Origin: Thermovibrio guaymasensis
Lineage (GTDB): Bacteria; Aquificota; Aquificia; Desulfurobacteriales; Desulfurobacteriaceae
Direction: 5' to 3'
NCBI RefSeq assembly: GCF_003633715.1
Contig: NZ_RBIE01000002.1
Location: forward strand, 62,001 to 126,000
DNA: 64,000 nt
Shown in pieces: positions 45,695-54,898 of the stretch. Below the pieces are notes generated by a model that was not told the DNA's origin, ran no database searches, and was given only the letters and a program-made list of their open reading frames with translations. A program made the translations under genes and the position numbers. How positions within the stretch are numbered: position 1 is the stretch's first letter; each line of letters begins with the position of its first letter.

Positions 45695-47089
45695 ATCAGG
45701 ATTAACAATTTTTGTCAAAAAAAAAAGACTCTCATAGAGAGAAGGAACAAAAGGAATAATAGAGAATATCTTATTAACTTCTTTCTTAAAAACTTCTTGA
45801 ACCCTCCTTTCACCATGAACTAAAACAACGTCGGTATTACTCTTTACAGTTTCCCTAAGCCAGCTTAAAAGCTGAGGTTGGTCTGCGTGGGAGGAAAAGC
45901 CGTTTATAGTGTAAACCCTAGCGTTAACTTTAACTATCTCGTTAAAGACTTTAACTTTCTTCTTTCCCTCAACTATCTCCCTTCCCAGAGTTCCCTCTGC
46001 CTGGTAGCCTACAAACACTATTGAATTCCTCTTATCCCAAATCCTGTGCTTTATGTGGTGGAGGATCCTACCGCCGGTACACATCCCGTTACCAGCTATT
46101 ATTATTGCTCTACCCTCATAAGTGTTAATTCTCTTTGACTCCTCAACAGTCCTTGTAAAGTGAAGGTAAGGAAAAGAAAAGAGATCCCTTTTCCTCCTTA
46201 GTTCCCTAAGAACCCTCCCCTCAAGGCACTCTGGATGGCGGTTAAATGTCTTTGTAATTGAGATTGCAAGGGGAGAATCAAGGAAGACTTTGCAGGGAGG
46301 GAGCTCCCCCTTTTCATACATTTCCTTCAGTATGTAAAGGATATCTTGTGCTCTCTCAAGGGCAAAGGTAGGAATTAAAACGACCCCACCCCTTTCAAAG
46401 GTTGAAAGAACCGCCTCTTTAAACTCCTTAACCGAATCCTCAAAGCTCTTGTGCTTCCTGTTTCCGTAAGTAGTCTCTATTAAAACCAAATCGGCCTTCG
46501 GAGGAAGCTCAGGGTCCCTTATTAAAGGCTTACCTCTATTCCCCAAATCCCCGCTAAAGAGGACTCTTTTGCCCTCAACCTCAATCTCAACGAACTCAGA
46601 ACAAAGGATATGACCTGCATCGTGAAAACGGAACCTTACAGGGCCAATTTGGTACCACTTCTTAAAGTCACAGGCCCTAAAGTGGCTGAAAGTGTCAAAG
46701 ACGTCATCTACAGTGTAGAGGAGTTCCTTCGGTTCCTTCCCTTCCCTCAGCCTCCTCCTGTTTACAGTTTTAAGGTTCTCCTCTTGAACTTGAGCTGCAT
46801 CCATGAGTATTAACCTTGATACCTCAATGGTTCCAGAGGTCGCGTAAATTTTTCCCTTAAAGCCCCTCTTTACCAGGTAAGGGAGCCTCCCACAGTGGTC
46901 AAGGTGGCCGTGGGAGAGGATTACAAAGTCAACCTTCGATGGATCAAACGTAAACTTAGGGTTAAGGTCTTCAAGCTCTTCACTTCCCTGAAAGAGACCG
47001 CAGTCAAGGAGAAACTTAGCTCCTTTAACTTCAAAGAAGTGGCAACTTCCAGTTACAACCCCTGCTGCTCCGTTAAAAGTAATCTTCAC
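45692..47089 (-). CDS. MBL-fold/beta-CASP ribonuclease-family protein
   Basis: This 465-residue hydrolase has a metallo-beta-lactamase core with the zinc motif SHGHLDH (His60, His62, Asp64, His65) and DAGHIL and FSGDLGN further on. A beta-CASP insert and the final FSSHADQ histidine motif are present. The family (CPSF73-like, bacterial TTHA0252 type) cleaves RNA. Its 3' end contains the two pilA activator-like sites, which thus lie in coding sequence. It overlaps the thioredoxin-like gene by four bases. Confidence 0.88.
   Translation of the reverse strand: MKITFNGAAGVVTGSCHFFEVKGAKFLLDCGLFQGSEELEDLNPKFTFDPSKVDFVILSHGHLDHCGRLPYLVKRGFKGKIYATSGTIEVSRLILMDAAQVQEENLKTVNRRRLREGKEPKELLYTVDDVFDTFSHFRACDFKKWYQIGPVRFRFHDAGHILCSEFVEIEVEGKRVLFSGDLGNRGKPLIRDPELPPKADLVLIETTYGNRKHKSFEDSVKEFKEAVLSTFERGGVVLIPTFALERAQDILYILKEMYEKGELPPCKVFLDSPLAISITKTFNRHPECLEGRVLRELRRKRDLFSFPYLHFTRTVEESKRINTYEGRAIIIAGNGMCTGGRILHHIKHRIWDKRNSIVFVGYQAEGTLGREIVEGKKKVKVFNEIVKVNARVYTINGFSSHADQPQLLSWLRETVKSNTDVVLVHGERRVQEVFKKEVNKIFSIIPFVPSLYESLFFLTKIVNPD
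45703..45717. promoter_or_regulatory. Activator-like site 2 upstream of pilA
   Basis: TAACAATTTTTGTCA matches site 1 at 13 of 15 positions and starts 23 bases from it, about two helical turns, so both sites face the same side of the DNA. It lies within the last codons of the beta-CASP gene. Confidence 0.45.
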
Positions 47090-47520
47090 TTCAGCTTCTC
47101 CCTTAAAACCCCCTCGCTCACAGGCCCAAGAATGACCTCTTTAATCCTACCATCTTTAACAAGCACCATAGAGGGAGTTGCAAGAATCCCTATTTTCCTA
47201 ACAGCTTCTGGCTTCTCCAAAACATTTATTTTTACAAAGTGAACACCTTTAAGCTCCTTTGAGAGTTTTTTATAGATTGGTTCAACCATTTGGCAGGGAC
47301 GGCAGTTTGGAGAGTAAAAGTAAATTAAACCCTTTCCCTTTTTAAGCTTTGGTACTAAAAGTTCCTCCGGAACAGGCTCACCCTTTAACCTTTTAGCCTT
47401 CCAGCGCCAGTAGAACCTTAGTCCAAAGATGAATATAAATGAGAAAACTAACAGGACAAAGATAACGTCAAAGAAGATTGCAGCTACTTTTAAGAGGGGT
47501 TCTGGAATAGACATTATCAA
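47086..47520 (-). CDS. Membrane-anchored thioredoxin-like protein
   Basis: This 144-residue protein has an N-terminal membrane segment (about residues 12-34) followed by a thioredoxin domain with the active-site pair CRPC (Cys73, Cys76) in YSPNCRPCQMVEP and the cis-proline region ILATPSMVLV. The segment after the membrane helix (FYWRWKAKR) is positively charged, so the domain likely faces the cytoplasm. Partners are unknown. It precedes the beta-CASP gene and diverges from leuS. Confidence 0.85.
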   Translation of the reverse strand: MIMSIPEPLLKVAAIFFDVIFVLLVFSFIFIFGLRFYWRWKAKRLKGEPVPEELLVPKLKKGKGLIYFYSPNCRPCQMVEPIYKKLSKELKGVHFVKINVLEKPEAVRKIGILATPSMVLVKDGRIKEVILGPVSEGVLREKLK

Positions 47521-47572
47521 ACCTCCCAGCTAAAATTGGGAACAATTATATTACTCATGAGCTGGAGGAGAG

Positions 47573-50317
47573 ATGAAGTACGAGCACGATAAGATAGAGA
47601 GAAAGTGGCAGGAAAGGTGGAAAGAGGAAGGAGTATTTAAGAGTTCTCCAGACTCAAGGAAAAAGTATTACGTCCTTGAAATGTTTCCTTACCCATCTGG
47701 AAAGATTCACATGGGACACGTAAGGAACTACTCAATAGGAGACGTAATAGCAAGGTTTAAGAGAATGGACGGATACAACGTCCTCCACCCAATGGGATGG
47801 GATGCCTTTGGACTCCCAGCCGAAAATGCAGCAATAAAGAGTGGGGTTCACCCGAGGGACTGGACAGTCTCAAATATAGAGAACATGAAGAAAGAACTAA
47901 AGAGACTGGGATTTTCTTACGACTGGAATAGGGAAATTGCAACGTGCCTGCCAGAGTACTACAGGTGGAATCAGTGGATCTTCCTTAAGATGCTTGAAAA
48001 AGGAATAGCTTACAAGTCAAAGGCTCCGGTAAACTGGTGTCCTTCTTGTCAAACCGTCCTTGCAAATGAACAGGTTGATGAGGAAGGAAGGTGCTGGAGG
48101 TGCGGAACGGAAGTAGAGACTAGGGAAATTGACAGCTGGTTTTTAAGGATTACCCAGTACGCTGAGGAACTCCTTAACGACCTTGAACTCCTTAAAGGTC
48201 ATTGGCCAGATCCTGTAATAACTATGCAGAAGAACTGGATAGGCAAGAGCGTAGGAGCCGAAGTTGAGTTTGAAGTTCCTGAAAAAGGGAGAGTAATTAA
48301 GGTATTCACAACCCGACCGGATACCCTATTTGGAGTAACCTACGTAGTCCTTGCTCCAGAGCACCCTTTAACGATAGAACTATCAAAAGGGACTCCTCAA
48401 GAAGAGGAGGTTAGAACTTTCGTTGAGAAGGTAAAGAGAACTGAAAAGAGGAAGAGGAGTACGGGAGAGCTCCCAAAAGAGGGAGTCTTCCTGGGTGTTT
48501 ACGCTGTTCACCCATTAACAGGTGAGAAGGTTCCCGTTTACACTGCAAACTTCGTCCTTATGGACTACGGAACGGGAGCTGTAATGTCAGTCCCCGCCCA
48601 TGACACCAGGGATTTTGAGTTTGCAAAGAAGTACAACTTACCAGTTAAAGTTGTCATAACTCCTGAAGGCCAAGAACTTAAACCGGAAGAGCTAGAAGAG
48701 GCCTACACCCAACCGGGAGTCTTAATTAACAGCGGAAAGTTTACAGGACTTAAAAGCGAAAAAGCAAAAGAGGAAATTACGAAAGAGCTTGAAAAGCTAG
48801 GTAAAGGCAGGAAAGCAGTTCAGTACAGGCTTAGGGACTGGAATATCTCTCGCCAGCGCTACTGGGGAACACCAATTCCCGTAATCTACTGTCCGAAGTG
48901 CGGAATAGTTCCGGTTCCCGAAGAGCAGTTACCTGTGGAGCTCCCAGAGAATGCTCCACTAACAGGAGAAGGAAAGTCTCCCTTAGAGAGAGTTCCAGAG
49001 TTTGTAGAAGTTAAGTGCCCCAAGTGTGGAAGTCCTGCAAAGAGGGAAACCGATACTATGGATACCTTCTTTGACTCCTCATGGTACTTCTTAAGGTACT
49101 GCTCTCCAAAGGAAGAAAACCTTCCCTTCAAACCTGAAGAGGCCTCCTACTACATGGTCGTTGACCAGTACATAGGAGGAATTGAACACGCAGTCCTCCA
49201 CCTCCTCTACTCAAGGTTCTTTACAAAAGTACTGAGAGACCTAGGTCTCTTTAAAGAGCCTGAGGACGGTCACCAGAGGGAGTTCTTTAAAAAGGGAGAA
49301 CCTTTTGAAAACCTCCTAACTCAAGGAATGGTAAATAAGAGGTGGATAAGCGTTAAGAACCTACTGAAGGCCCTCTGCTTAACAGAAGAGTGCACCGTAG
49401 GAGAACTAATCAAAGCTCTAACAGGAAAAGAATTTAAATACGATGAGACCATAGGATCTTTAATGAGGAGATACCACATAACGGTTGGAGATAACGCAGT
49501 CCTTCTCCTCTCTACCGAAGAAGCCAAGAAGTTCCTTGAGGGAGAACCTGAAGAGGTTCTAAAGCCTTACGAGGAGAAGTTCGGCGAAGTTTCAAAGATG
49601 AGCAAGAGCAAGCTAAACATCGTTAACCCTAGTGAAATGGTTGAAAAGTACGGGGCAGACTCAACGAGGCTATACGTTCTCTTTGCCGCTCCTCCTGAGG
49701 CAGAATTTGAGTGGAAAATGGAAGGAATTGAAGGAGCCTACAGATTTTTAAGGAGAGTTTTCCAGTTCGTAACCGACAACCTTGAACTATTAAAGGAGGA
49801 CTTTAAAGGAGACTTATCAAAGGGAGGAAAGGATTTAAGGAGAAAGACCCACCAGACCTTAAAGAAAGTTACAGAAGAGCTTAGTGAGAGGTTTAAGTTC
49901 AACACGGCAATTGCAGCAATTATGGAGCTCTTTAACCAGATTACCTCCTTTAAACCGGAAACTGAAGGTGATAAAGGTGCCCTAAAAGAGGCAGTTGAGA
50001 AGTTAATAGTAATGCTCTACCCGTTTGCTCCACACATGGCAGAGGAACTCTGGGAACTAACGGGACACAAAAGACTTCTAGCAAAAACCCAATGGCCCAG
50101 CGTTGACGAAAAAGCTTTAAAGGAAGAAGAGGTTGAAATCCCTGTACAGGTAAACGGTAAGGTTAGAGCAGTGATCACCGTTCCTGCAGGAGCAAAAGAA
50201 GAGGAAGTGAAGGAGATGGTCCTAAAAGAGCCGAAAGTTCAAAAGGCAATAGAGGGTAAAGAAATAATTAAGTTTATCTACAGGCCAGGAAGAATAGTTA
50301 ACCTTGTTGTGAGGTAA
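47573..50317 (+). CDS. leuS: Leucyl-tRNA synthetase
   Basis: LeuS charges tRNA-Leu. The class I HIGH-type motif is [15 protein letters not shown] and the KMSKS motif starts near residue 675; the CP1 editing domain ([12 protein letters not shown], then [12 protein letters not shown]) and zinc cysteines (CPSC, CWRC) are present. At 914 residues it is longer than the usual 860 or so. About 88 residues (587-674) lie between LLTQGMV and KMSKS, where E. coli has about 50, so the leucine-specific insertion is enlarged. It is one chain, unlike the split Aquifex enzyme. Confidence 0.97.
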   Translation: MKYEHDKIERKWQERWKEEGVFKSSPDSRKKYYVLEMFPYPSGKIHMGHVRNYSIGDVIARFKRMDGYNVLHPMGWDAFGLPAENAAIKSGVHPRDWTVSNIENMKKELKRLGFSYDWNREIATCLPEYYRWNQWIFLKMLEKGIAYKSKAPVNWCPSCQTVLANEQVDEEGRCWRCGTEVETREIDSWFLRITQYAEELLNDLELLKGHWPDPVITMQKNWIGKSVGAEVEFEVPEKGRVIKVFTTRPDTLFGVTYVVLAPEHPLTIELSKGTPQEEEVRTFVEKVKRTEKRKRSTGELPKEGVFLGVYAVHPLTGEKVPVYTANFVLMDYGTGAVMSVPAHDTRDFEFAKKYNLPVKVVITPEGQELKPEELEEAYTQPGVLINSGKFTGLKSEKAKEEITKELEKLGKGRKAVQYRLRDWNISRQRYWGTPIPVIYCPKCGIVPVPEEQLPVELPENAPLTGEGKSPLERVPEFVEVKCPKCGSPAKRETDTMDTFFDSSWYFLRYCSPKEENLPFKPEEASYYMVVDQYIGGIEHAVLHLLYSRFFTKVLRDLGLFKEPEDGHQREFFKKGEPFENLLTQGMVNKRWISVKNLLKALCLTEECTVGELIKALTGKEFKYDETIGSLMRRYHITVGDNAVLLLSTEEAKKFLEGEPEEVLKPYEEKFGEVSKMSKSKLNIVNPSEMVEKYGADSTRLYVLFAAPPEAEFEWKMEGIEGAYRFLRRVFQFVTDNLELLKEDFKGDLSKGGKDLRRKTHQTLKKVTEELSERFKFNTAIAAIMELFNQITSFKPETEGDKGALKEAVEKLIVMLYPFAPHMAEELWELTGHKRLLAKTQWPSVDEKALKEEEVEIPVQVNGKVRAVITVPAGAKEEEVKEMVLKEPKVQKAIEGKEIIKFIYRPGRIVNLVVR

Positions 50318-50320
50318 GTA

Positions 50321-50833
50321 TTGAGAGTACTTTTACTTTTACTCTTTCTCCTCCTTGGAGGTTGTGCAACTACAGGGCAAGTTCAAAAACCTCAGGTACT
50401 TGAACACGTTTACCTTGAGCCAGTAACGAACAAGACCTCCGAGGAGGAGCTTGACGTTATCTTCTCCAGAGTTGCCGACGAGGTCTTCTACTCAGACCCC
50501 AGGTTTAAAGTTGACCTGAAGCCGATTCCCGATAGAACACTAATAGTTAAACCAACTATTCTCTCAATATCAACTACGGCTGTAGGATACGACAGAAATG
50601 ACGTTGCCAGACAGTACATGATGACGATAAAGGCCCAAGTTAAACTCATTAAGTACGGTTTTAAAAAGCCCCTCTACACATTTACCATAGAGAGGTACGA
50701 CTTCTACAACACCTACGGAACCGCTTCGGAAATTGAAGAGAAGAGAAAAGAGTGTATGGACAGGATAGGAAGGCAGATATTCAGAGAAGTTGGAGAGAGG
50801 TTACTAGTTGAAGGTTCTAAAGAAGTTAAATGA
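50321..50833 (+). CDS. lptE: LPS assembly lipoprotein LptE candidate
   Basis: This 170-residue lipoprotein has the lipobox LLGGC (Cys15) and lies directly after leuS, the place lptE (rlpB) has in E. coli and many Proteobacteria. LptE plugs the LptD barrel. The fold pattern (VYLEPVTNKT, then a helix, then LIVKPTILSIS strands) fits the LptE layout, but sequence similarity is low. The start is TTG at 50321. LptD itself is encoded 9 kb upstream. The last 26 bases overlap the next gene. Confidence 0.75.
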   Translation: MRVLLLLLFLLLGGCATTGQVQKPQVLEHVYLEPVTNKTSEEELDVIFSRVADEVFYSDPRFKVDLKPIPDRTLIVKPTILSISTTAVGYDRNDVARQYMMTIKAQVKLIKYGFKKPLYTFTIERYDFYNTYGTASEIEEKRKECMDRIGRQIFREVGERLLVEGSKEVK

Positions 50834-51113
50834 CGATAGGTTTAAAATCGTAGTAGCCCTATGGGAAGGGAAGACCTTCCTATACTTAAAGGATGAAAGG
50901 GAAGGGAGTGAGAGTTTAGGAGTTATAGAGGGTGGAGAAGTTAAAAGGGTAGATGAACTTTGGGAAAAGCACCTTAAAGACCCTGAGTTTTGCCTACCTT
51001 GCGAACTCCTTTTAATACCTAAGCTTAAAGTACTAAAGTGGAAGAGCTCAGTAGCTGAGATAGGTTTAACCCTTGAGAGATTGGAAAGGTTTAAAGAGGA
51101 GGTAGGAGAATGA
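50808..51113 (+). CDS. Unknown small protein between lptE and yedF
   Basis: I do not recognise this 101-residue protein. It is soluble and has two cysteines in FCLPCELLL (about residues 62-65), which could be redox-active or bind metal. The TTG start at 50808 lies inside lptE, with GAGAGG upstream, and its stop overlaps the yedF start (ATGA). The tight coupling to a sulfur-relay type gene makes a redox or sulfur role thinkable, but nothing else supports it. Confidence 0.6.
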   Translation: MKVLKKLNDDRFKIVVALWEGKTFLYLKDEREGSESLGVIEGGEVKRVDELWEKHLKDPEFCLPCELLLIPKLKVLKWKSSVAEIGLTLERLERFKEEVGE

Positions 51114-51706
51114 GAGAGGTTAACTGCAGGGGACTCTCATGTCCTATACCCGTTTTAAAGACGAAGGAAGCCCTTGAGAGTATGGACAGTGGAGAGATTG
51201 TCGTAATTGTAGATAACAAAGCCTCTAAGGAGAACGTAAAAAGGTTTGCCCAGAAAATGGGATGTCAGGTAAAAGTTGAAGAGAAGGAGGGAGAATTTCA
51301 CATCTACATATTAAAGGGAGAGGGCTCCAAAGAGAAAAAGGAACGAGAAGTTAAAGAGGAAGGAGGAAAGGAAATAACGATCTTAATTGCTTCAAGTTAC
51401 GTTGGTGAGGATAAGGAGCTTGGGAAAATTCTAATTAAAGGTTTTATAAAGACTTTCCTTAATGCTCAACCTATACCTAAGAGAATAATCCTAATAAACA
51501 CAGCAGTTAAACTTGCCTGCAGAGGTGCAGACCCGGAGATCCTTGAAGCTTTAAAGGAACTCTCAAACAAAGGTGTGGAAATCATCTGCTGTGGAACGTG
51601 CCTTGATTACTTTAAACTCCTTGAGGACCTTGAAGTTGGAGTGGCATCAAACGCCTACGACGTAGTACAGGCTCTAGTTAACTCTGATTCTGTAATTCGC
51701 CTTTAA
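51110..51706 (+). CDS. yedF: YedF-family sulfurtransferase-like protein
   Basis: This 198-residue protein has an N-terminal TusA-like domain with the conserved CRGLSCPIPVLKTKEAL, the reactive Cys being Cys11 in CPIP. A DsrE-like second domain follows, containing ICCGTCLDYF. This two-domain layout is typical of the YedF proteins linked to selenium or sulfur metabolism. No selenoprotein synthesis gene is present in the window. Its 3' end overlaps a convergent membrane protein gene by 29 bases. Confidence 0.88.
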   Translation: MREVNCRGLSCPIPVLKTKEALESMDSGEIVVIVDNKASKENVKRFAQKMGCQVKVEEKEGEFHIYILKGEGSKEKKEREVKEEGGKEITILIASSYVGEDKELGKILIKGFIKTFLNAQPIPKRIILINTAVKLACRGADPEILEALKELSNKGVEIICCGTCLDYFKLLEDLEVGVASNAYDVVQALVNSDSVIRL

Positions 51707-52451
51707 AGGCTATAAGGTAAGCTTTGGCAGCCACTCCCCCGAAGAAAACGTTAGCAAAGTAGAGGAAAGGAGCTCCAACGGGGATAAAGACGATTGAAAC
51801 CGTTAAGACTAAACCTACTAGGAGAAAGATAGTTCCGAGAAGTCCAGACACAGCAATAAAGGTAAAGTACTTAAGAGAGAGAGTTCTCTTCCAGAGGGAA
51901 GGGGAGAGCATTTTGAAAAACGATAAAAAGGCTTCACCAAAACTTTCTTTATTCATAGCATAACCAAAGGCAAGTGGATAGAGGTAGAGATACCATGAAA
52001 TAACCAGAATAACAAGCATAAATACAAAAAAGAGCTTGAGTAGCAGGTTAACGAGCTGAATCTCTGAAAGGTTTTCAACACTACCTATCGGAATTCCCGA
52101 AAGAACTATAACAATCAGAAGAAAAACAACAAGAAGAGAATTCATAATGAAAGAGGAGAGAAATATTCCTGCAGATGTCTCAAATCTCTCGGTAAAGACC
52201 TTTTTAACCGTGGAAGACTCAATAAAAGAGTACAGCTCATCCTTTGAGAACCCTTTCAAAATTGGAGTTCCGTAGTAAACCATAATCTGAATTCCAAGGA
52301 GTTGAAGGAGAAAGTTTGAAATAATTGATACTGGATGAAAAAAAGAGAGAAGAGTTAAGGATATTAGAAATAGAGTATAAATCGCTACTGCTTTCCAATT
52401 TTTAACCAGCGATTGAAACGAATAGTCTAGAATTAAAGACAGGAATTCCAA
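51678..52451 (-). CDS. Unknown polytopic membrane protein
   Basis: This 257-residue protein has about five hydrophobic segments (near residues 20-46, 95-122, 138-165, 195-228 and 230-250). The N-terminal DYSFQSLVKNWKAVAIYTLF resembles DUF4013-like or related glycerophosphoryl-type membrane families, but I am not certain. It is transcribed downstream of the tRNA-Thr gene on the same strand, 13 bases away, and converges on yedF. Confidence 0.6.
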   Translation of the reverse strand: MEFLSLILDYSFQSLVKNWKAVAIYTLFLISLTLLSFFHPVSIISNFLLQLLGIQIMVYYGTPILKGFSKDELYSFIESSTVKKVFTERFETSAGIFLSSFIMNSLLVVFLLIVIVLSGIPIGSVENLSEIQLVNLLLKLFFVFMLVILVISWYLYLYPLAFGYAMNKESFGEAFLSFFKMLSPSLWKRTLSLKYFTFIAVSGLLGTIFLLVGLVLTVSIVFIPVGAPFLYFANVFFGGVAAKAYLIAFKGELQNQS

Positions 52452-52464
52452 ACCTCCCCCTAAG

Positions 52465-52540
52465 TGGTGCTGGCGGGGGGACTTGAACCCCCGACCTGGG
52501 CATTACGAGTGCCCCGCTCTGCCAACTGAGCTACGCCAGC
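52465..52540 (-). tRNA. tRNA-Thr (CGT)
   Basis: On the minus strand the acceptor stem GCTGGCG pairs with CGCCAGC and ends in A plus an encoded CCA. The anticodon stem GGGCA/TGCCC encloses CTCGTAA, giving anticodon CGT, which reads ACG. The D arm and T arm (GGGGGTTCAAGTCCCCC) are normal. Length is 76 bases. Confidence 0.97.
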
Positions 52541-52568
52541 TTACAAAGTGATAATTTGGTAAATTACC

Positions 52569-52581
52569 CCCAAAGTGTCAA
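52569..52581 (-). promoter_or_regulatory. -35 region of tRNA-Thr promoter
   Basis: TTGACACTTTGGG on the minus strand has a consensus -35 hexamer, 41 bases from the tRNA 5' end. The same 13 bases stand 42 bases before the tRNA(CAU) gene at 58607. The -10 (AATTAT or CAAATT) is weak. Confidence 0.45.
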
Positions 52582-52839
52582 TTACTTACCCTTTTCTTTT
52601 TCACAGTACTTTTCAAGAAGTGAAGGAACTCCCAACTTGTGAAGCAGAATTGAGGAAGGGCAGAGTCCCGTAACAGCGAAGAACATTAGCATAAAGCCGA
52701 CAAAAGCAGTAAAGTAGAAGAAATACTTATTACCAGTATAAAGGCCCAGAATAACGCTTACAAAGACGAAAAAACCGGCAAGAAAGGAGGTTATCCTTTC
52801 AACGTACCAGCTGTCGGTTTTAGCCCTATAAATCGCCAT
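52582..52839 (-). CDS. DUF2892-like small membrane protein
   Basis: This 85-residue protein has two hydrophobic segments (about residues 18-33 and 38-58) and the TGLCPSSILLHKLG motif typical of YgaP-type DUF2892 membrane domains, here without a rhodanese domain. I place the start at ATG 52839 with a GGAGGTGGG SD; a longer frame from 52863 would contain that SD. The function is unknown. It follows the membrane-anchored gene below, overlapping it by 14 bases. Confidence 0.75.
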   Translation of the reverse strand: MAIYRAKTDSWYVERITSFLAGFFVFVSVILGLYTGNKYFFYFTAFVGFMLMFFAVTGLCPSSILLHKLGVPSLLEKYCEKEKGK

Positions 52840-53536
52840 TTCCCACCTCCTTTTGATAGACAATTCTACAGTTTTGAGGAACCTCTCTGTAAAGCTGATT
52901 AGAATCTATAAAATCTCCCCCAAAGCAGACCCCAGAAAACTCACCTGCAAGGTTAAAGACAAACCCATTTTCCCTACACTCCCCCTTTACAAAGGGAACA
53001 GCTTTAACTTCAGAACCAGAAAAGGTTAAGAGAGCTCCGTAATCTTCAACCACACCCCTTGAAACCTCAGGAGGTAAAAGACCTCTAGCAGGAATCTCTA
53101 AAACGATAAGACCTCTACACAAATAGGCTTTATCAGGAGTGAAAGTAGCGTAGCCGTTTAGTTCAACCTTAACGAAAGGCCACGCCATAAGGTAGTAAGT
53201 TAGAAGGTACAGCTTACCAAGCTCTACCTTAAGAACCAAAGAAGGTTTCCTTTCACTTCCATACTGTAAGTAGACCAGGTAATTGCTGATAACTTCTTTA
53301 ATCTCATTTACTCTTTTTTTCACTTCTTGAGGGACTTTCTCTTCCTCTACTTGGGCTTCAAGTTGAGAGTGTTTAACTTTTCTTTTCTCCCTACCTATCT
53401 CCCTTGTAATACTCAGAGGAACCTTTTCAAAGTGATTGGTAACTACAGATGGGTTGTAGAATAAAAAGATAACTCCAAGGGAAACTACTATAATGAGGGA
53501 AAAGAGAAGTATTAGGAAATTAAGGAGCTTGTCCAT
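52826..53536 (-). CDS. Unknown membrane-anchored protein
   Basis: This 236-residue protein has one N-terminal membrane helix (about residues 4-27, [21 protein letters not shown] by composition). A charged linker follows, then a beta-rich domain that likely faces the periplasm. Cysteines in YLCRG, GECREN, GVCFGG and NCRI could form disulfides. I recognise no family. I chose ATG 53536, which overlaps the TPR lipoprotein gene by 17 bases; a longer frame from 53572 adds 12 residues. Confidence 0.6.
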   Translation of the reverse strand: MDKLLNFLILLFSLIIVVSLGVIFLFYNPSVVTNHFEKVPLSITREIGREKRKVKHSQLEAQVEEEKVPQEVKKRVNEIKEVISNYLVYLQYGSERKPSLVLKVELGKLYLLTYYLMAWPFVKVELNGYATFTPDKAYLCRGLIVLEIPARGLLPPEVSRGVVEDYGALLTFSGSEVKAVPFVKGECRENGFVFNLAGEFSGVCFGGDFIDSNQLYREVPQNCRIVYQKEVGNGDL

Positions 53537-54335
53537 CAAGTTCCACAAGCCTCCTTCTTGCCTTTGCTGCAAGGCTGCTACTTGGATCTATAGAAATGCA
53601 CTTCTTTAAGTACTTCTTTCCATTCAAAGTATCTCCACTCTTTATAAAGAGCTCCCCCAACCTACAGTAAAGTTCTTGAACTTTTGGGTAGAGGGATATT
53701 AACTTAAAGTAAATGTCCTTTGCCTCTTCCAGCTTTCCCTCATCTTCCAAAAGTTTAGCAAGTTCAATATAAGCCGGAGCAAAGTCCTGATTGTTCCTGA
53801 TGGCCATAATAAGATTTCTCTTTGCCCTCCCCCTATTCCCCTTCTTCAGCTCTAAAAGAGCAAGACGGTAGTAAGCAGCCTCAGGAGTAAGGTAAAGTGG
53901 ATTTTCTAAGGCCTTTAAATAGCACTCCTCGGCTCCCTTTAAATCCCCCTTCTCCTCGTAAAGAATTCCCAAGTTCAACCAGGCTTCAGAAAAGTCCTTT
54001 TTAAGGGAAAGGGCCTTCTTTAAGTAACTCTCAGCCCTCTTATAATCTCCCCTCTTAAGAAATGCAAAGCCTATGGCATTATAAATTTTCGGATCTTTAG
54101 GGGATAACTTCCTTGCCTTAAGGAGGTAGTTAAGTGCAAGGGGAATCTCTCCCATTTGAAGGTAGGCTACTCCAATCTGGTAGTAACCTTTTGCCTTTTC
54201 TTCAGGAGAGGGCTTTTTAACCTCTTCAGCCACCAGCGGTTGAGGAGGCCTCTTTACCTCCTTCTTATTTCCCCAAAGGGAAGAACAGGAAGTCAAAAAT
54301 GGAACGACCAAAGCTAGGAAGAGGAACCTCCTCAT
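53520..54335 (-). CDS. TPR-repeat lipoprotein
   Basis: This 271-residue lipoprotein has the lipobox LTSC (Cys17) and about six tetratricopeptide repeats from residue 45 on, for example [19 protein letters not shown] and [19 protein letters not shown]. Such proteins act as envelope scaffolds, and PilF/PilW-type pilotins of type IV pili have this layout, though the gene is 8 kb from the pilin locus. The ATG at 54335 overlaps the folE stop (ATGA); the longer frame upstream merely shadows folE. Confidence 0.8.
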   Translation of the reverse strand: MRRFLFLALVVPFLTSCSSLWGNKKEVKRPPQPLVAEEVKKPSPEEKAKGYYQIGVAYLQMGEIPLALNYLLKARKLSPKDPKIYNAIGFAFLKRGDYKRAESYLKKALSLKKDFSEAWLNLGILYEEKGDLKGAEECYLKALENPLYLTPEAAYYRLALLELKKGNRGRAKRNLIMAIRNNQDFAPAYIELAKLLEDEGKLEEAKDIYFKLISLYPKVQELYCRLGELFIKSGDTLNGKKYLKKCISIDPSSSLAAKARRRLVELDGQAP

Positions 54336-54895
54336 GACCTCCCCTTTAGGAGGAAAAGGGCTTCCATCCTTGTAGGTTCTTCCCTCATAATCCCCTTTAC
54401 CGCACTCGTAACAGTGTAAGAGCCGGGCTTCTTTACGCCCCTCATAATCATACACAGGTGCTGAGCCTCCACTACAACCATAACGCCTTTAGCGTTAAGC
54501 TTTGCCATTACAGCATCAGCTATCTGCTCAGTCATCCTTTCCTGAAGCTGAAACCTCTTTGCGTAAACGTCAACTATCCTTGCAAGTTTTGAGAGTCCGG
54601 TAACTTTACTGTTATCTGGGATGTATGCAACGTGGGCCTTTCCAAAGAAGGGAAGCATGTGGTGTTCGCACATTGAGTAAAAAGGTATGTCCTTTACAAT
54701 TATCATCTCATCGTACTTTTCAGTGAAGAGAACGAGGTGATTTTCAGGACTGTCGTTGTAGCCCGAAAGGATCTCCTCGTACAATTTGGCAACTCTCTTA
54801 GGAGTATCCTTCAAACCTTCCCTATCAGGATCTTCTCCTATGGCAATTAAAATCTCCCTTACTGCCTTCTCTATCCTCTCACTATCAAAAGCCAC
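54332..54895 (-). CDS. folE: GTP cyclohydrolase I
   Basis: This enzyme converts GTP to dihydroneopterin triphosphate at the start of folate synthesis. The zinc and catalytic motifs [20 protein letters not shown] and [14 protein letters not shown] are present, which mark the zinc-dependent FolE (type IA). It has 187 residues. It starts 3 bases after ftsH ends and overlaps the TPR lipoprotein gene, so folate synthesis is transcribed with ftsH and hpt. Confidence 0.96.
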   Translation of the reverse strand: MAFDSERIEKAVREILIAIGEDPDREGLKDTPKRVAKLYEEILSGYNDSPENHLVLFTEKYDEMIIVKDIPFYSMCEHHMLPFFGKAHVAYIPDNSKVTGLSKLARIVDVYAKRFQLQERMTEQIADAVMAKLNAKGVMVVVEAQHLCMIMRGVKKPGSYTVTSAVKGIMREEPTRMEALFLLKGRS

Positions 54896-54898
54896 CCT

